A stretch of DNA of 64,000 nt from Mitsuaria sp. GD03876 (GCF_029840635.1 NZ_JAOCCU010000035.1:1-64000); one strand, 5' to 3'. Numbered from the stretch's first letter, positions 43,204 through 53,201 are shown. Program-made: numbers and translations. Notes: generated by a model from the sequence alone, not told the origin.

Positions 43204-44034
43204 TCAGAAGCACTCGTCCAGCAGCAGGTGGAACTCGAGCTTGCGGGCGTCCAGGGCGCCGAGGCCATAGGCGTCGAAGAGCACCTGCCGGAGTTCCGGG
43301 CCGAACTCGGCGAAGCTGTTCGAGAGGATCGCGAGGTCGTGATAGCGGTCGGCGACGCCGGCGCGGCCCAGGTCGATGACGCCGGTGACCTCGCCGCCCG
43401 CGTCCATCAGCACGTTGTCGAGCGAGAAGTCGCCATGGCACAGGACCGGATCCTCGGCCAGTGGAAGCAGCGCGGTGAGCGCGGCCCAGACCTGCTCCGC
43501 GGTCCAGCCCAGGCGGGGTTCGTCGAAGTCGCTGGTGTCGATCAGGCCGGCCTCCAGCCGCTGCCGGGCGACGGCGAGCTGAAGCCGGTGACTGGCGTTG
43601 AACGGGCAGGCCTCGATGGGTTGCCCATGCAGGCGGCGCAGGAAGCGGCCGAGCGCGGCGACGATCGCCGGCGCGTTGGCGGGGTCATCCTCCAGCCACT
43701 CGTAGGCGGTGCGCCCGGGCAGGGCGCGCGTGAGCAGCCAGGCCGTGCCGTCCCGCCATTCGAAGTGCTCGACGGCGGGCACCGGCCACCGGCCGGCGAG
43801 CCACTGCAGCCGCGCGAACTCGTCGGCGATGGCGGTCGCGACCTCACCGTCCCCTTGCTTGAGATACAGGTCCGGCTGGCCGGCCAGTTGCACGCGATGC
43901 ACGAGGGCGCCGGCTTGGCCGACGAGGTTGCGGCCCCATGCGCCGCCCGCCAGCCTGGCCGCGAGCGACGCTGGTAACGCGGGCGTGGCGGCGGGGGCTT
44001 CTCGTTCGGAATCGATCTCGGCGTCGTGGGTCAT
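43204..44034 (-). CDS. APH(3')-like aminoglycoside phosphotransferase
   Basis: A 276-residue kinase-fold protein. The Brenner-type motif is VLCHGDFSLDNVLMD, with catalytic Asp, and the following DFG-like segment is VIDLGRAGVADRYHDLA, as in APH(3') enzymes. The C-terminal HLLLDECF matches the LDEFF end of that family. Length is usual (about 265). Such enzymes phosphorylate kanamycin-type antibiotics, but chromosomal relatives may have other substrates. No mobile element is next to it and the codon use fits the chromosome, so it appears resident. Confidence 0.8.
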   Translation of the reverse strand: MTHDAEIDSEREAPAATPALPASLAARLAGGAWGRNLVGQAGALVHRVQLAGQPDLYLKQGDGEVATAIADEFARLQWLAGRWPVPAVEHFEWRDGTAWLLTRALPGRTAYEWLEDDPANAPAIVAALGRFLRRLHGQPIEACPFNASHRLQLAVARQRLEAGLIDTSDFDEPRLGWTAEQVWAALTALLPLAEDPVLCHGDFSLDNVLMDAGGEVTGVIDLGRAGVADRYHDLAILSNSFAEFGPELRQVLFDAYGLGALDARKLEFHLLLDECF

Positions 44035-44090
44035 GAAGCGCGTTGGCGAGCGGGGAACGCGCGAGTATCGGCCGACGACAATCGCCGCCC

Positions 44091-44561
44091 ATGACGACGT
44101 CCCCCGACTCCCTGCGCCGACGCCCGTCGTCGCGCCTGCTCGTCCTCGATCCGGAGGCGAACCTGCTGCTGTTCCGGTTCGTCCACAAGTCGGGGCCGTT
44201 GGCGGGGCAGGACTTCTGGGCGACGCCGGGCGGCGGCGTGGAGCCGGGCGAGTCCTTCGAGGACGCCGCGATCCGCGAGCTCAAGGAAGAGACGGGCATC
44301 GTCGTGGACGACGTCGGCTCCCCGGTCGCGGAGCGCGCGTTCGTGCTCCAGTTGCCCGACGGCGAGCACGTCTGGGCGCAGGAACGGTTCTTCGTCGTCC
44401 GGGCCGCGAGTCGCGCGCTCGCACGGGACGACTGGACGGCGCTCGAGCGCGAGGTGATGGCCGATCACCAGTGGTGGTCCGCCGCCGAACTGGCGTCGAC
44501 GACGGCGACGGTGTGGCCGGAAGGACTGGCCGAGCTGTTGCAACGAGCGCTGAACGGCTGA
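44091..44561 (+). CDS. Nudix hydrolase
   Basis: A 156-residue protein. The Nudix box is complete ([18 protein letters not shown] followed by KEETGI) at about residues 44-66. It hydrolyses a nucleoside-diphosphate-linked substrate. A WATPGG lead-in and a later Gln/His-containing strand fit the MutT/NUDIX group that acts on damaged or modified nucleotides. ATG 44091 begins the conserved domain. The next gene starts 12 bp downstream, so they are probably cotranscribed. Confidence 0.88.
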   Translation: MTTSPDSLRRRPSSRLLVLDPEANLLLFRFVHKSGPLAGQDFWATPGGGVEPGESFEDAAIRELKEETGIVVDDVGSPVAERAFVLQLPDGEHVWAQERFFVVRAASRALARDDWTALEREVMADHQWWSAAELASTTATVWPEGLAELLQRALNG

Positions 44562-44573
44562 CGGAGGGGCGAC

Positions 44574-45143
44574 ATGGCGCAATTGCTGCACGAGGTGTGG
44601 GAGACGCCGGACGAGCACGGCCAGTGGCTGCCGAGCCTGCTGCTCGCCGGTCCGGACGGGGACGGCGCACGCGCGATGCACGAGCCGGGCGCGCGCCTCG
44701 TGACGACGCTCCGGGCGGGCAGCACCTTCGAGGCGATGACCCGCTTCTACGCGCTGTACGACTGGGGCGCTTGCACGACCTCTCACGAGGCGGACTTCGA
44801 ACCCTACCCGGATGACTGGGCCGCCCGCCAAGGATCGGCGGCGGAGATCAGGACGCATCTGAAGGTGGGTTGGCACCATGAAGACGCTGCGTATCCGGTC
44901 CTCTACTTCTGCGAACTCGACGAGGAGCGCTACGAGGTGCGGAAGGTCGAGGTGTTCGCCGATGGCCGCATGGCCTATGCCCAGGAGGGCGAGGAGGTTG
45001 GAGGCAGTTGGCTCGGTGAAGCGCCGGCACCGAGCGCTGCCGAGATCGACGCCGACCCGGAGTTCCAGGTCCTTGGCTTCAGCGCGCGCGAGTTCGAACG
45101 TGCCTGGTCCGCCGCGGTGGCCGGACAGCGGTGGCCGGTCTAG
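44574..45143 (+). CDS. Hypothetical protein with DUF6881-like C-terminal half
   Basis: A 189-residue soluble protein. The first 85 residues resemble no domain I know. The second half, with LKVGWHHEDAAYPVLYFCELD, EVRKVEVFADGRMAYA and a final DPEFQVLGFSAREFERAW, matches the pattern of small DUF6881 proteins. The order suggests a fusion of two modules found singly in toxin-immunity type gene neighbourhoods, but none is present here. GGAGGGG lies six bases before the ATG. Confidence 0.6.
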   Translation: MAQLLHEVWETPDEHGQWLPSLLLAGPDGDGARAMHEPGARLVTTLRAGSTFEAMTRFYALYDWGACTTSHEADFEPYPDDWAARQGSAAEIRTHLKVGWHHEDAAYPVLYFCELDEERYEVRKVEVFADGRMAYAQEGEEVGGSWLGEAPAPSAAEIDADPEFQVLGFSAREFERAWSAAVAGQRWPV

Positions 45144-45156
45144 GGCCGCGTGACCG

Positions 45157-45678
45157 TCACCGCCCCGGCGCGCGGCACTCGAAATACAGCATGTCTTCCC
45201 ACTCGCCGTCGAGCTGGAAGCTGCGTGTCGAGCGGCCGAACTCGGTGAAGCCGTTGCGCTGCAGCACCGCCACCGAGCCGAGGTTGCCCGCGCGTGCCTT
45301 CGCCTCGACGCGGACCAGTCCGAGTTCGCCGAACGCCTTGTCCAGCACGAGCTTCACCGCGGTCTTCGCGTAGCCCTTGCCGTTCTCGGCTTCGGCGATG
45401 CGGTAGCCCAGTTCGCACGAGTGGTAGTGCCGGCGGCGCAACTGGCTCAGGTTGATGCGGCCGACCAGCGCACCGGCCAGGTCCCGGATCAGGAACTGAT
45501 GGCCGGCGTCCGCGGCCGCCTCGCGTTGCGCCGTCGCGATCGCGGACTCGATGCCGCCGTCGGCGTAATACGCGGCGGGCCGCGCGTTGATGCGGGACTC
45601 GAAGAAGGCGCGGTTGTCGAGCTCGAAGCGGCGCAGGTCCGCGAGGTCACGGTCGGAGACGGGATGCAGGCTCAGCAT
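45157..45678 (-). CDS. GNAT-family N-acetyltransferase (RimJ/RimL-like)
   Basis: A 173-residue acetyltransferase. The family motifs are YHSCELGYRIAEAENGKGYAKTAV (acetyl-CoA loop with GKGYA) and RVEAKARAGNLGSVAVLQRNGFTEFG. The substrate may be a protein N-terminus or an antibiotic. It overlaps no gene and is convergent with the DUF6881-like gene (13 bp apart). Confidence 0.85.
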   Translation of the reverse strand: MLSLHPVSDRDLADLRRFELDNRAFFESRINARPAAYYADGGIESAIATAQREAAADAGHQFLIRDLAGALVGRINLSQLRRRHYHSCELGYRIAEAENGKGYAKTAVKLVLDKAFGELGLVRVEAKARAGNLGSVAVLQRNGFTEFGRSTRSFQLDGEWEDMLYFECRAPGR

Positions 45679-45786
45679 GGGCGGCGAGCATAGCGTCGGG
45701 CCACGTCCAGCGACGGCCTCGACCCCGCCGTCTGGCGACGCGCGGGCGTCAGGCGCGCCGTCCGATGTCCGGCGGTGTTCCCGCGC

Positions 45787-46449
45787 TCAGCGCCGCAGCC
45801 GCCGCCACAGCCGCCATCCCAGCAGCACCGCCAGGATCGCGCCGTACACCGCGGGTTCGGCGAAGTTGTTCTTGCCGGCGCGCATCCAGATGAAGTGCAT
45901 CAGCCCGATCACCGCGATCGCGTAGACCAGCTTGTGCAGCAGCTGCCAGCGCGGCGCCCCCAGCGCCTTGATCGCGCGGTTGAACGAGGTCGCCGCCAGC
46001 GGCACCAGCAGCAGCCAGGCGGTGAAGCCCATCAGGATGAAGGGCCGCTTGCCGATGTCCTTGAGGATGTCGGCCAGGTCCAGCCCCTTGTCGAGCCAGC
46101 CGTAGGCCAGCAGGTGCAGGCTGGCGTAGGTAAACGCGAACAATCCCAGCATCCGCCGGAAGCGCGCCAGCGTCGGCTGGTTCGTCCAGGTGCGCAGCGG
46201 CGTCACCGCCAGCGTGATCCACAGGAAACGCAAGGCCCAGTCGCCCAGCCCGCGGATCAGCGTCTCCGCCGGGTTCGCGCCCAGCAGGTCCGGCGCCACC
46301 GTCGCGCCGTACACGTACCACCCCAGCGGCAACAGGCACAGCACGAACAGCACGACCTTCGCCGCCGGATGCATCAGCGGATGGCGCCGGGCCGGGGCGC
46401 GGCGCGGTGGCGATGTCGTGGTGGTGGGGGAAGTCGGTGCGGAAGTCAT
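45787..46449 (-). CDS. msrQ: Haem-binding membrane subunit of methionine-sulfoxide reductase
   Basis: A 220-residue inner-membrane b-type cytochrome with about six helices. Histidine ligands are in FTYASLHLLAYGWL and WQLLHKLVYAIAVIGLMHFIW. MsrQ passes electrons from the respiratory chain or flavin reductase to MsrP for repair of oxidised methionines in periplasmic proteins. It lies 35 bp after msrP on the same strand. Confidence 0.93.
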   Translation of the reverse strand: MTSAPTSPTTTTSPPRRAPARRHPLMHPAAKVVLFVLCLLPLGWYVYGATVAPDLLGANPAETLIRGLGDWALRFLWITLAVTPLRTWTNQPTLARFRRMLGLFAFTYASLHLLAYGWLDKGLDLADILKDIGKRPFILMGFTAWLLLVPLAATSFNRAIKALGAPRWQLLHKLVYAIAVIGLMHFIWMRAGKNNFAEPAVYGAILAVLLGWRLWRRLRR

Positions 46450-46484
46450 CGGCGATGGGCTGGCGGGGGCGGCGGGCGTCGCGA

Positions 46485-47471
46485 TCAGAAGTTCTTCTTC
46501 AGGTCCATGCCGGCATACAGCTGGCCGACCTGCGCTTCATAGCCGTTGAACATCAGCGTCTGCCGGCGCTTGGCGAACAGGCCGTCCTCGCCGATGCGGC
46601 GTTCGGTGGCCTGGCTCCAGCGCGGGTGGTCGACCTGCGGATTGACGTTGGAATAGAAGCCGTATTCCTGCTGCGCCGCCTTGGTCCAGCTGCTCACCGG
46701 CTGCTTCTCGACGAAGCGGATCTTCACGATCGACTTGGCCGACTTGAAGCCGTACTTCCAGGGCACCACCAGGCGCAGCGGCGCGCCGTTCTGGTTGGGC
46801 AGCACCTCGCCGTACAGGCCGAACGCCATCAGCGTCAGCGGATGCATCGCCTCGTCCAGGCGCAGGCCCTCGACATAGGGCCAGTCCAGCACGCCCGAGC
46901 GCACGCCCGGCATCTGCGCCTTGTCGGCCAGCGTCGTGAACTCGACGTACTTGGCCTTGCCGGTCGGCTCCGCCTTCTTCAGCAGCTCCGCCAGCGAGTA
47001 CCCCACCCACGGGATCACCATCGACCAGCCCTCGACGCAGCGCAGCCGGTAGACGCGTTCCTCCATCGGGGCGGCCTTGAGCAGGTCGTCCAGGCCCCAG
47101 CGGCCGGGCTTGGCGCATTCGCCCTCGATGACCACCGACCAGGGCCGCGGCTTGAGCGTGTGCGCGTTCTCCGCGGGATCGGACTTGTCGGTGCCGAACT
47201 CGTAGAAGTTGTTGTACGAGGTGACGTCCTTGTAGGCCGTCAGCTTCTCCATCACCGCCGCGCCGGCCACCGCGCTCTTGCCGCCGGGCAGCTTGGCCAG
47301 CTTGCCGGGCCCGGCGGTCTGGGCCTGGACCGAGGCGCCGCTCAGCCCCAGGCCGGCCAGGCCGATCGCGCCGGCGCCCTTGAGCCAGTCGCGGCGCGCG
47401 CCGTAGACCTCGCGCGGGGTGATCTGGGAAGACGGGATGCGCTGGCCGTCGCGGGGCTTGTGGAAATGCAT
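46485..47471 (-). CDS. msrP: Periplasmic methionine-sulfoxide reductase, molybdopterin subunit
   Basis: A 328-residue Tat-exported protein: the signal has [20 protein letters not shown]. The Mo ligand Cys lies in [16 protein letters not shown], and [13 protein letters not shown] is a further family signature (YedY). It reduces free and protein-bound methionine sulfoxide. The family ending ([19 protein letters not shown]) is complete. It is the first gene of the msrPQ operon. Confidence 0.95.
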   Translation of the reverse strand: MHFHKPRDGQRIPSSQITPREVYGARRDWLKGAGAIGLAGLGLSGASVQAQTAGPGKLAKLPGGKSAVAGAAVMEKLTAYKDVTSYNNFYEFGTDKSDPAENAHTLKPRPWSVVIEGECAKPGRWGLDDLLKAAPMEERVYRLRCVEGWSMVIPWVGYSLAELLKKAEPTGKAKYVEFTTLADKAQMPGVRSGVLDWPYVEGLRLDEAMHPLTLMAFGLYGEVLPNQNGAPLRLVVPWKYGFKSAKSIVKIRFVEKQPVSSWTKAAQQEYGFYSNVNPQVDHPRWSQATERRIGEDGLFAKRRQTLMFNGYEAQVGQLYAGMDLKKNF

Positions 47472-47592
47472 GGCGGACCTTCGGGGGGAGGAAGGCTCGA
47501 ACCTTACGCCAGGCGAAGCCGCTTGACATGAGGTCGCGCTTAAGGTCCCCCGGCCCGAGGGGGCGGCGCGCCGGAGCGGCCCGCCGGCTGCC

Positions 47593-49011
47593 TTACAGCG
47601 TCCCGTACGAGTGCAGCCCCGACAGGAACATGTTGACGCCCAGGAAGGCGAAGGTCGTGACCAGCAGCCCGATCAGCGCCCACCAGGCGGAGACCACGCC
47701 GCGCAGGCCCTTCATCAGCCGCATGTGCAGCCAGGCCGCGTAGTTCAGCCAGACGATCAGCGCCCAGGTCTCCTTCGGGTCCCAGCTCCAGTAGCCGCCC
47801 CAGGCCTCGGCGGCCCAGAACGCGCCCAGGATGGTCGCGATCGTGAAGAAGGCGAAACCCAGCGCGATCGCCTTGTAGGCCAGGTCGTCCAGCGTCGGCA
47901 GCGCCGGCAGCCGCGCGGTCAGCGGGCGGCGCAACGCGACGCTCGCCGCCAGGAACACCGCGACGCCGGCCATCTTGCCGGCCCAGCCGTCCAGGCCGGC
48001 GGCGGTCTCCGGGTTCACGTTCGCGCCGAAGCGGAACGCCAGCAGCACCAGCACCAGCCCCACCGGCACGCCGATCAGGCCGATCACCAGCGCCCGCAGC
48101 TTCTCGGTCTTCAGCAGCGTCGCCAGCGCGACCATCGCCGCCATCGCGAAGCTGCCGTAGCCGATGAAGTTCGCCGGCACGTGGATCTTCATCCACCAGC
48201 TCTGCAGCGCCGGCACCAGCGGCTGGATCTCATGGGCCTCGCGCGCCACCGTGTACCAGAGCAGGAAGCCGACCGCCGCGCTGACCACCAGCATCACGTA
48301 CGCGCCCAGCGCCCGCGTCGCGAAGCGCTGCTCGTAATAGAGGTACATCAGCGTGGTCAGCCACGTGAACAGCACGAACACCTCGTAGAGGTTGCTCACC
48401 GGGATGTGGCCGATGTCGGGCGCGATCTGATGGCTCTCGAACCAGCGCACCATCGTCCCGATCAGCGCCATGCCCACCGCGCCCCACGCCAGCCGCGTGC
48501 CGATCGCCTCGGCCGCGCTGTGGCCGGCGGTCTTCTGGAAGAAGCCGAGCCAGTAGAACAGCGTGCTCATGAACACCAGCACGCTCATCCACAGGATCGC
48601 GCTCTGGCTGGACAGCAGGTACTTGAGGAAGAAGACCTTGTCGGCGGCCGCGAGGTCGGCGCCGAAGGCGTCGGTCTGGCGCAGGTAGAGCTGGATCGCG
48701 AACAGGCTGGCCGCGCCGACGATCAGGCACAGCGGCCGCAGCGGCCGCCAGAACCAGCCCAGCGCGATCAGCGCCGGCGTCGCGCAGGCCAGGATGCCCT
48801 TCTCGTAGACGTCCATCGACGCCTGGTAGCGGCTGAACGCGAATCCGGCGCCCACCAGCACCAGCGCCGCGAAGAGCCAGTCGAACGCGTTGCGGCCCTG
48901 GAAGTAGCCGTGCTTGCCGATGACCAGCGAGCGCGCCGGCGTCCCCTCGGAGCCCGCGGAGGGCGACGAGGGCAGCTCGGACGGGTCCGCGGTGGTGGTG
49001 GTGCTGTTCAT
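47593..49011 (-). CDS. ccsB: Cytochrome c biogenesis protein CcsB/ResC (haem handling)
   Basis: A 472-residue membrane protein of system II cytochrome c maturation. The tryptophan-rich haem-binding WWD segment [28 protein letters not shown] is at about residues 400-430, with further conserved histidines, one just before it. It brings haem across the membrane to apocytochromes with ResB. ATG 49011 was chosen because it lies one base after the ResB stop. A 40-residue Ser/Thr/Pro-rich N-terminus precedes the first helix. Confidence 0.93.
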   Translation of the reverse strand: MNSTTTTADPSELPSSPSAGSEGTPARSLVIGKHGYFQGRNAFDWLFAALVLVGAGFAFSRYQASMDVYEKGILACATPALIALGWFWRPLRPLCLIVGAASLFAIQLYLRQTDAFGADLAAADKVFFLKYLLSSQSAILWMSVLVFMSTLFYWLGFFQKTAGHSAAEAIGTRLAWGAVGMALIGTMVRWFESHQIAPDIGHIPVSNLYEVFVLFTWLTTLMYLYYEQRFATRALGAYVMLVVSAAVGFLLWYTVAREAHEIQPLVPALQSWWMKIHVPANFIGYGSFAMAAMVALATLLKTEKLRALVIGLIGVPVGLVLVLLAFRFGANVNPETAAGLDGWAGKMAGVAVFLAASVALRRPLTARLPALPTLDDLAYKAIALGFAFFTIATILGAFWAAEAWGGYWSWDPKETWALIVWLNYAAWLHMRLMKGLRGVVSAWWALIGLLVTTFAFLGVNMFLSGLHSYGTL

Positions 49012-49012
49012 G

Positions 49013-51145
49013 TCAGGCCTCCTCATGCAGCAGCCGCTGCTTGAGCGATTCGAATTCCACGGGCAGGTCGGGCGTGTCGCGATTGCTGGACAGGGCCATG
49101 CGCACGCGGGTCTGTTCGGGCCGGCCCGGCGCGGCTTCCAGCCACAGCCACAGCCGGCGATCCTTCACGTAGAGCATCGCAAAGACGCCCACGATCAGCA
49201 ACACGGCGCCCAGGTAGACCAGCGTCTGCCCAGGGGCACGCGTCACCTGGAAGACGCTCGCCTGCACCTGCTGGAAGTCGTCCAGCTGGATCAGGACCGG
49301 CGCCGGATAGAACATCGCGTCCGACAGCGACAGCACGGCCTGCGTCATGAACGCCTGCGTCGCCTCGCCCGGTTCCGGACGCGCGCGGCCGAGCTGTTCC
49401 TCGGCCTGCTTGTGGAGTTCGAACAGGCTGCCGTTGAGGATGCGCAGCAGCACCTCGGAGACGCGGGCGCGCTCGGGCTCGGGCACCTCGCGCTCGATGA
49501 ACTGCGACAGCGCCGGCAGCCCGCCGATCGCCGCGCCCTGCGCCGGCGTGTCGGCCTTCAGGCCCTCGGCGCCAGCGAACAGCGTCAGCGTGCGCAAGGC
49601 CGTCGCCTCCAGCTGCGCCTGCATCGCCGGCTTGTCCTGCGGGCTGGCGGCCAGCGCGTAATGCTTGGCCGCGAGCAGGCGCTGCGCCGGATCGGCCAGC
49701 ACGCGGCGCAGCGCCAGCCAGCCCTCCAGGCTGTCCTTGCCGTCCACCGGCACGCGCAGGTAGCGGAAGTTGTCCGCCAGCGTGTCGCGCACGCCGAGCA
49801 GGTAGACGCGGTGGCCGTCGAGCTCCACCGGCAGCATGTAGTTGTTGTACTCGCGCGCCTGGCCGCTGGTGTCGCGCAGCTTGTAGCTGAACGACGGGCC
49901 GACGTTGCGCAGCGTCTTCTTGTCGCTGGTGTTCGCGCCCGAACCCAGGTGCTGCTCCAGCCGGCCCACCAGATCGACCTTGCGCACGTCGGTGCCGTTC
50001 TGGCCGTCGCCGGCGAAGTTCTCGACGTTGATGACCCGCAGCCCGGTGAACTCCAGGCCGTAGGACTCGCCGTCGGCGGTGAGCGTGGTGGTGGCGCCGA
50101 CGCGGCCGGCCAGCGGCGTGTCGTGCGCCGCCTGCAGCGCGCGCAACTGGAGCTTGAGCGCCGAGCCGCCGTCCTCGAAGCTGCTCTGGTACAGCGTCAC
50201 GCCGCGGTGGGTGACCGGCTCGTTGACCTTCACCGTGGCCGTCGTCGTCGAGCCGTCGCGCTTGTCGTGGATGACGATGTCGCTCGCGAACAGCTTGGGC
50301 ATGCCGGTCGCGTAGTACTCGACGATGAACTTCTTGAGCTCGACGTCGAAGGGCAGGTCCTGCACCACCACGCCGTTGGGCATGGACAGCAGCGCGGTCG
50401 ACGAGCGGCTGCCTTCGGGCACGTAGAGGTTGCCGCGGAAGCTGGGGTTGGACGGGCTCAGCCGGTTGACCGGCGCCATCTGGTTGAGGTCGGCGCCCTG
50501 GTAGACCTGCTTGCCCTGCGCCCACATGATGGCGCGCACGACCAGGTCGCCGTCGAACAGCCCGCCCAGGCAGATCAGCACGATCGCCGAATGCGCCGCC
50601 AGGTAGCCGATCTTGTGCGCCGAGCCCTTGCGCGCGCCGATCATCACGCCGCCGTTGCGCACCTGCGCGCGGGCCTTCCAGCCCTCGGCCGACAGCCAGG
50701 CGTTGACCTGGCCCAGCGCCGCCTCGGGGTTCATGTGCAGGTAACCGAGCGCCTTGTGGCGAAAGGCCTGGATCGCCTGCTCGCGCATCGACTCCTTGTA
50801 GGTCTTCAGCTCGCGCAGGATCTTGGGCGCGTGGCGCGCGATGCACAGGCTGGTCGACACGACCAGGAAGCCCAGGATCAGCAGGAACCACCAGGCGCTG
50901 TAGACGGTGTAGAGATCGAGGCGGCCGAACAGCTCGGACCAGAACGGGCCGAACTGGTTGACGTAGTTCGTCATCGGCTGGCGCTGCTGCACCACGGTGC
51001 CGATGACGGAGGCGATGCACAGCACCGTCAGCAGCGCGATGGCGAAGCGCATCGACGCCAGCAGCTCCATCGCCTCGGCCAGCGCGGCGCGGGCCGCCTG
51101 GGCCGGCGGCCGGCCGACGGGACTCTGGGGGGACTTCTCGGTCAT
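49013..51145 (-). CDS. resB: Cytochrome c biogenesis protein ResB
   Basis: A 710-residue membrane protein with about four helices and a large periplasmic domain (about 230-620). The family opening SMRFAIALLTVLCIASVIGTVVQQ and the conserved LYTVYSAWWFLLILGFLVVSTSLCIARH are intact. It works with CcsB in system II cytochrome c maturation. ATG 51145 starts shortly before the first helix; an upstream frame extension was not used. The gene lies downstream of cytochrome c4, which needs this system. Confidence 0.93.
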   Translation of the reverse strand: MTEKSPQSPVGRPPAQAARAALAEAMELLASMRFAIALLTVLCIASVIGTVVQQRQPMTNYVNQFGPFWSELFGRLDLYTVYSAWWFLLILGFLVVSTSLCIARHAPKILRELKTYKESMREQAIQAFRHKALGYLHMNPEAALGQVNAWLSAEGWKARAQVRNGGVMIGARKGSAHKIGYLAAHSAIVLICLGGLFDGDLVVRAIMWAQGKQVYQGADLNQMAPVNRLSPSNPSFRGNLYVPEGSRSSTALLSMPNGVVVQDLPFDVELKKFIVEYYATGMPKLFASDIVIHDKRDGSTTTATVKVNEPVTHRGVTLYQSSFEDGGSALKLQLRALQAAHDTPLAGRVGATTTLTADGESYGLEFTGLRVINVENFAGDGQNGTDVRKVDLVGRLEQHLGSGANTSDKKTLRNVGPSFSYKLRDTSGQAREYNNYMLPVELDGHRVYLLGVRDTLADNFRYLRVPVDGKDSLEGWLALRRVLADPAQRLLAAKHYALAASPQDKPAMQAQLEATALRTLTLFAGAEGLKADTPAQGAAIGGLPALSQFIEREVPEPERARVSEVLLRILNGSLFELHKQAEEQLGRARPEPGEATQAFMTQAVLSLSDAMFYPAPVLIQLDDFQQVQASVFQVTRAPGQTLVYLGAVLLIVGVFAMLYVKDRRLWLWLEAAPGRPEQTRVRMALSSNRDTPDLPVEFESLKQRLLHEEA

Positions 51146-51201
51146 GGGGCGCGATTGTCGTCGTCCCGCATGACGGACCGGGTGAGCGCCGGTAAATGCG
51201 A

Positions 51202-51226
51202 AGGCCGGTGATCGGTTCACCGGCCT
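51202..51226. terminator. Hairpin between cytochrome c4 and resB
   Basis: AGGCCGGTGA (51202-51211) and TCACCGGCCT (51217-51226) pair perfectly around a five-base loop. On the minus strand TCGCATTT follows. It probably limits read-through from the cytochrome c4 gene into resB. Confidence 0.55.
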
Positions 51227-51303
51227 CGTTCGTCGGGACTGCGGACGGGGTGTGCGTTAGGCGTGCCGTCGGAGCGGCTCGGGCGGGAAAACCGGCGCCG
51301 CGC

Positions 51304-51927
51304 TCAGCGCAGGCCGGCGATGTAGTCCGAGACGGCCTTGATCTCGCGGTCGCTCATCTTGGCGGCGATCGCCAGCATCTGCGGGCTGTTCGGACGGCCG
51401 CCGGCGCGGAACGCGGTCAGCTGGGCCTCGGTGTAGTCGCCGTGCTGGCCGCCCAGGCGCGGGTACTGGGCGGGGATGCCGGCGCCGTTGGGGCTGTGAC
51501 AGCCGGCGCAGGCCGGGACCTGCTTGTCGGCGATGCCGCCGCGGTAGATCTTCTCGCCCAGCGCGATCAGCTCCTTGTTCTTCGCGAAGCCAGGCTTGGC
51601 GCCCTTGCTGGCGTAGAACGCGGCGACGTTGCGGATGTCGTCGTCCGACAGCGGCGCGGCCATGCCCGACATCACCGCGTTCTTGCGCTTGCCCGACTTG
51701 AACTCGTGCAGTTGCTTGGCGAGGTAGTCGGCGTGCTGGCCGGCGATGATGGGATTGGCGGGGCTGCCGCGGGAACCGTCGGCGGTGTGGCAGGCGGCGC
51801 AGACCTGGGAGCTGATCGCCTGACCCTTGGTCAGGTCGGGCTTGGCGGCTGCTGCCTGGGGTTCGGCGGCGATGGCGGCGCCGGACATCAAAACCATGCT
51901 CGACAACAAGAAAGCGGCAGTCTTCAT
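51304..51927 (-). CDS. Di-haem cytochrome c4
   Basis: A 207-residue periplasmic protein with a signal peptide ending AIAAE. Two CxxCH haem sites are CAACH and CAGCH, and methionine axial ligands lie in the AVMSGMAAPL and LAIAAKMSDREI regions. It carries electrons between the bc1 complex and terminal oxidases. The gene diverges from engB across a 70-bp gap. Confidence 0.95.
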   Translation of the reverse strand: MKTAAFLLSSMVLMSGAAIAAEPQAAAAKPDLTKGQAISSQVCAACHTADGSRGSPANPIIAGQHADYLAKQLHEFKSGKRKNAVMSGMAAPLSDDDIRNVAAFYASKGAKPGFAKNKELIALGEKIYRGGIADKQVPACAGCHSPNGAGIPAQYPRLGGQHGDYTEAQLTAFRAGGRPNSPQMLAIAAKMSDREIKAVSDYIAGLR

Positions 51928-51997
51928 GAATGTTGAGGGTCGGGTGAGCGCAAGCGCGGGATCTTACAATGGCACCTCTTTTGAGCCCCGCAGCGCG

Positions 51998-53152
51998 ATG
52001 ACCGATTCCAACAAGAAACCCGCTCCCGCGGCCCCAGGGAAACCCGCAGGCCGTGGCGCGGGACGCGCCGGAGCGTCGAAGAAGAAGCAAGGCCCCGGGA
52101 AAACCGGCATGCGCGCGGCCGCCAAGGCGCGCGCGAAAGCCAACGAGAAAGCCAAGGCGCAAGGCCTGCCCCCGCCGGTCAAGCCCGCCAGCACCGTCCC
52201 GCTGACCCCGGGCAAGCGCGCGTTGACCTGGACCCACACCGCGCGCTTCCTGACCACCGCCAGCCAGCTCAAGCACCTGCCGGTGAACGGCGTGCTGCCG
52301 GCGGACGCGCGCGCCGCCCAGGAGGCCCTGGACGCCCAGGCCGCGCCGGACGCGGACCTGGACGACTTCGACGACGAATTCCTCGACGACGCCGATGTCG
52401 GCGCCCCCGAGGCCGACGCCGGTTCCGCCGTCGCCAGCGAGGGCGAGGCGCTGGCGCAAGACCTGCCCCCGCGCCGCCTGCCGGAGATCGCCTTCGTCGG
52501 CCGCTCCAACGCCGGCAAGTCGACGGCGGTGAACACGCTGGCGCAGCAGAAGCGGCTGGCCTTCGCGTCCAAGACGCCGGGCCGCACGCAGCACATCAAC
52601 CTGTTCGCGGTCGGCCCGCGCGACGCGCCGGACGCGCTGTTCGCCGACCTGCCGGGCTACGGCTACGCGGCGGTCGCGCGCGACGCCAAGCTGCGCTGGC
52701 AGCGCGTGATGGCCGACTACCTCGGCCAGCGCGAATCGCTGTCCGGCGTGGTGCTGATGGTGGATTCGCGGCTCGGACTGACCGACCTCGACAAGCAGCT
52801 GCTGGAGTTCGTCTCCGACCGCGTCACCGCCGGCGAGGTCAGCCTGCTGGTCGTGCTGACCAAGTCCGACAAGCTCAACCGCAAAAAAGGCGCGGCGGTG
52901 CTGGCGCAGGTGCAAAAGGACCTGGCGGTGCTGGCGACCGAGGACTCGGACATCGCCGTCACGCTGTTCTCGGCGCTGAACAAGCAGGGACTGGAGGACG
53001 TGGCCGAGCTGCTCTACGACTGGGCCCACCGCGAGCCGGACGAGCCGTCGGACGAGGACGGCCTCGACGGCGAGGACGGGTCGGACGGCGATGAGGCCGG
53101 TGAAGAAGCCGGCGATGAGGCCGGCGACGCCTCGGACGACGCCGGCCGCTGA
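51998..53152 (+). CDS. engB: EngB/YihA ribosome-biogenesis GTPase with long extensions
   Basis: A 384-residue protein, where EngB is normally 195-220. The GTPase core at about 160-350 has G1 GRSNAGKST, G3 DLPGYG and G4 TKSDK, all intact. The N-terminal 160 residues are a Lys/Ala-rich tail (KKKQGPGKTGMRAAAKARAKANEKAKAQ), a segment WTHTARFLTTASQLKHLP and an Asp/Glu-rich stretch; the last 40 residues are also acidic. EngB assists late 50S assembly. The extensions are opposite in charge and may fold back or bind rRNA. Confidence 0.92.
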   Translation: MTDSNKKPAPAAPGKPAGRGAGRAGASKKKQGPGKTGMRAAAKARAKANEKAKAQGLPPPVKPASTVPLTPGKRALTWTHTARFLTTASQLKHLPVNGVLPADARAAQEALDAQAAPDADLDDFDDEFLDDADVGAPEADAGSAVASEGEALAQDLPPRRLPEIAFVGRSNAGKSTAVNTLAQQKRLAFASKTPGRTQHINLFAVGPRDAPDALFADLPGYGYAAVARDAKLRWQRVMADYLGQRESLSGVVLMVDSRLGLTDLDKQLLEFVSDRVTAGEVSLLVVLTKSDKLNRKKGAAVLAQVQKDLAVLATEDSDIAVTLFSALNKQGLEDVAELLYDWAHREPDEPSDEDGLDGEDGSDGDEAGEEAGDEAGDASDDAGR

Positions 53153-53169
53153 CCGCTGACCACCGACCG

Positions 53170-53187
53170 CGGCGCCGGGAGGCGCCG
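53170..53187. terminator. GC hairpin between engB and the convergent autotransporter gene
   Basis: CGGCGCC (53170-53176) pairs with GGCGCCG (53181-53187) around GGGA. It has no T-run. Assignment as a shared terminator rests on the position between converging stops. Confidence 0.3.
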
Positions 53188-53201
53188 GGCCCGCCCGCCC
53201 G

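Noticed and set aside
53170..53187. Strong terminator for engB
   Set aside because: The hairpin has no T-run on either strand, so it is kept only as a low-confidence feature.
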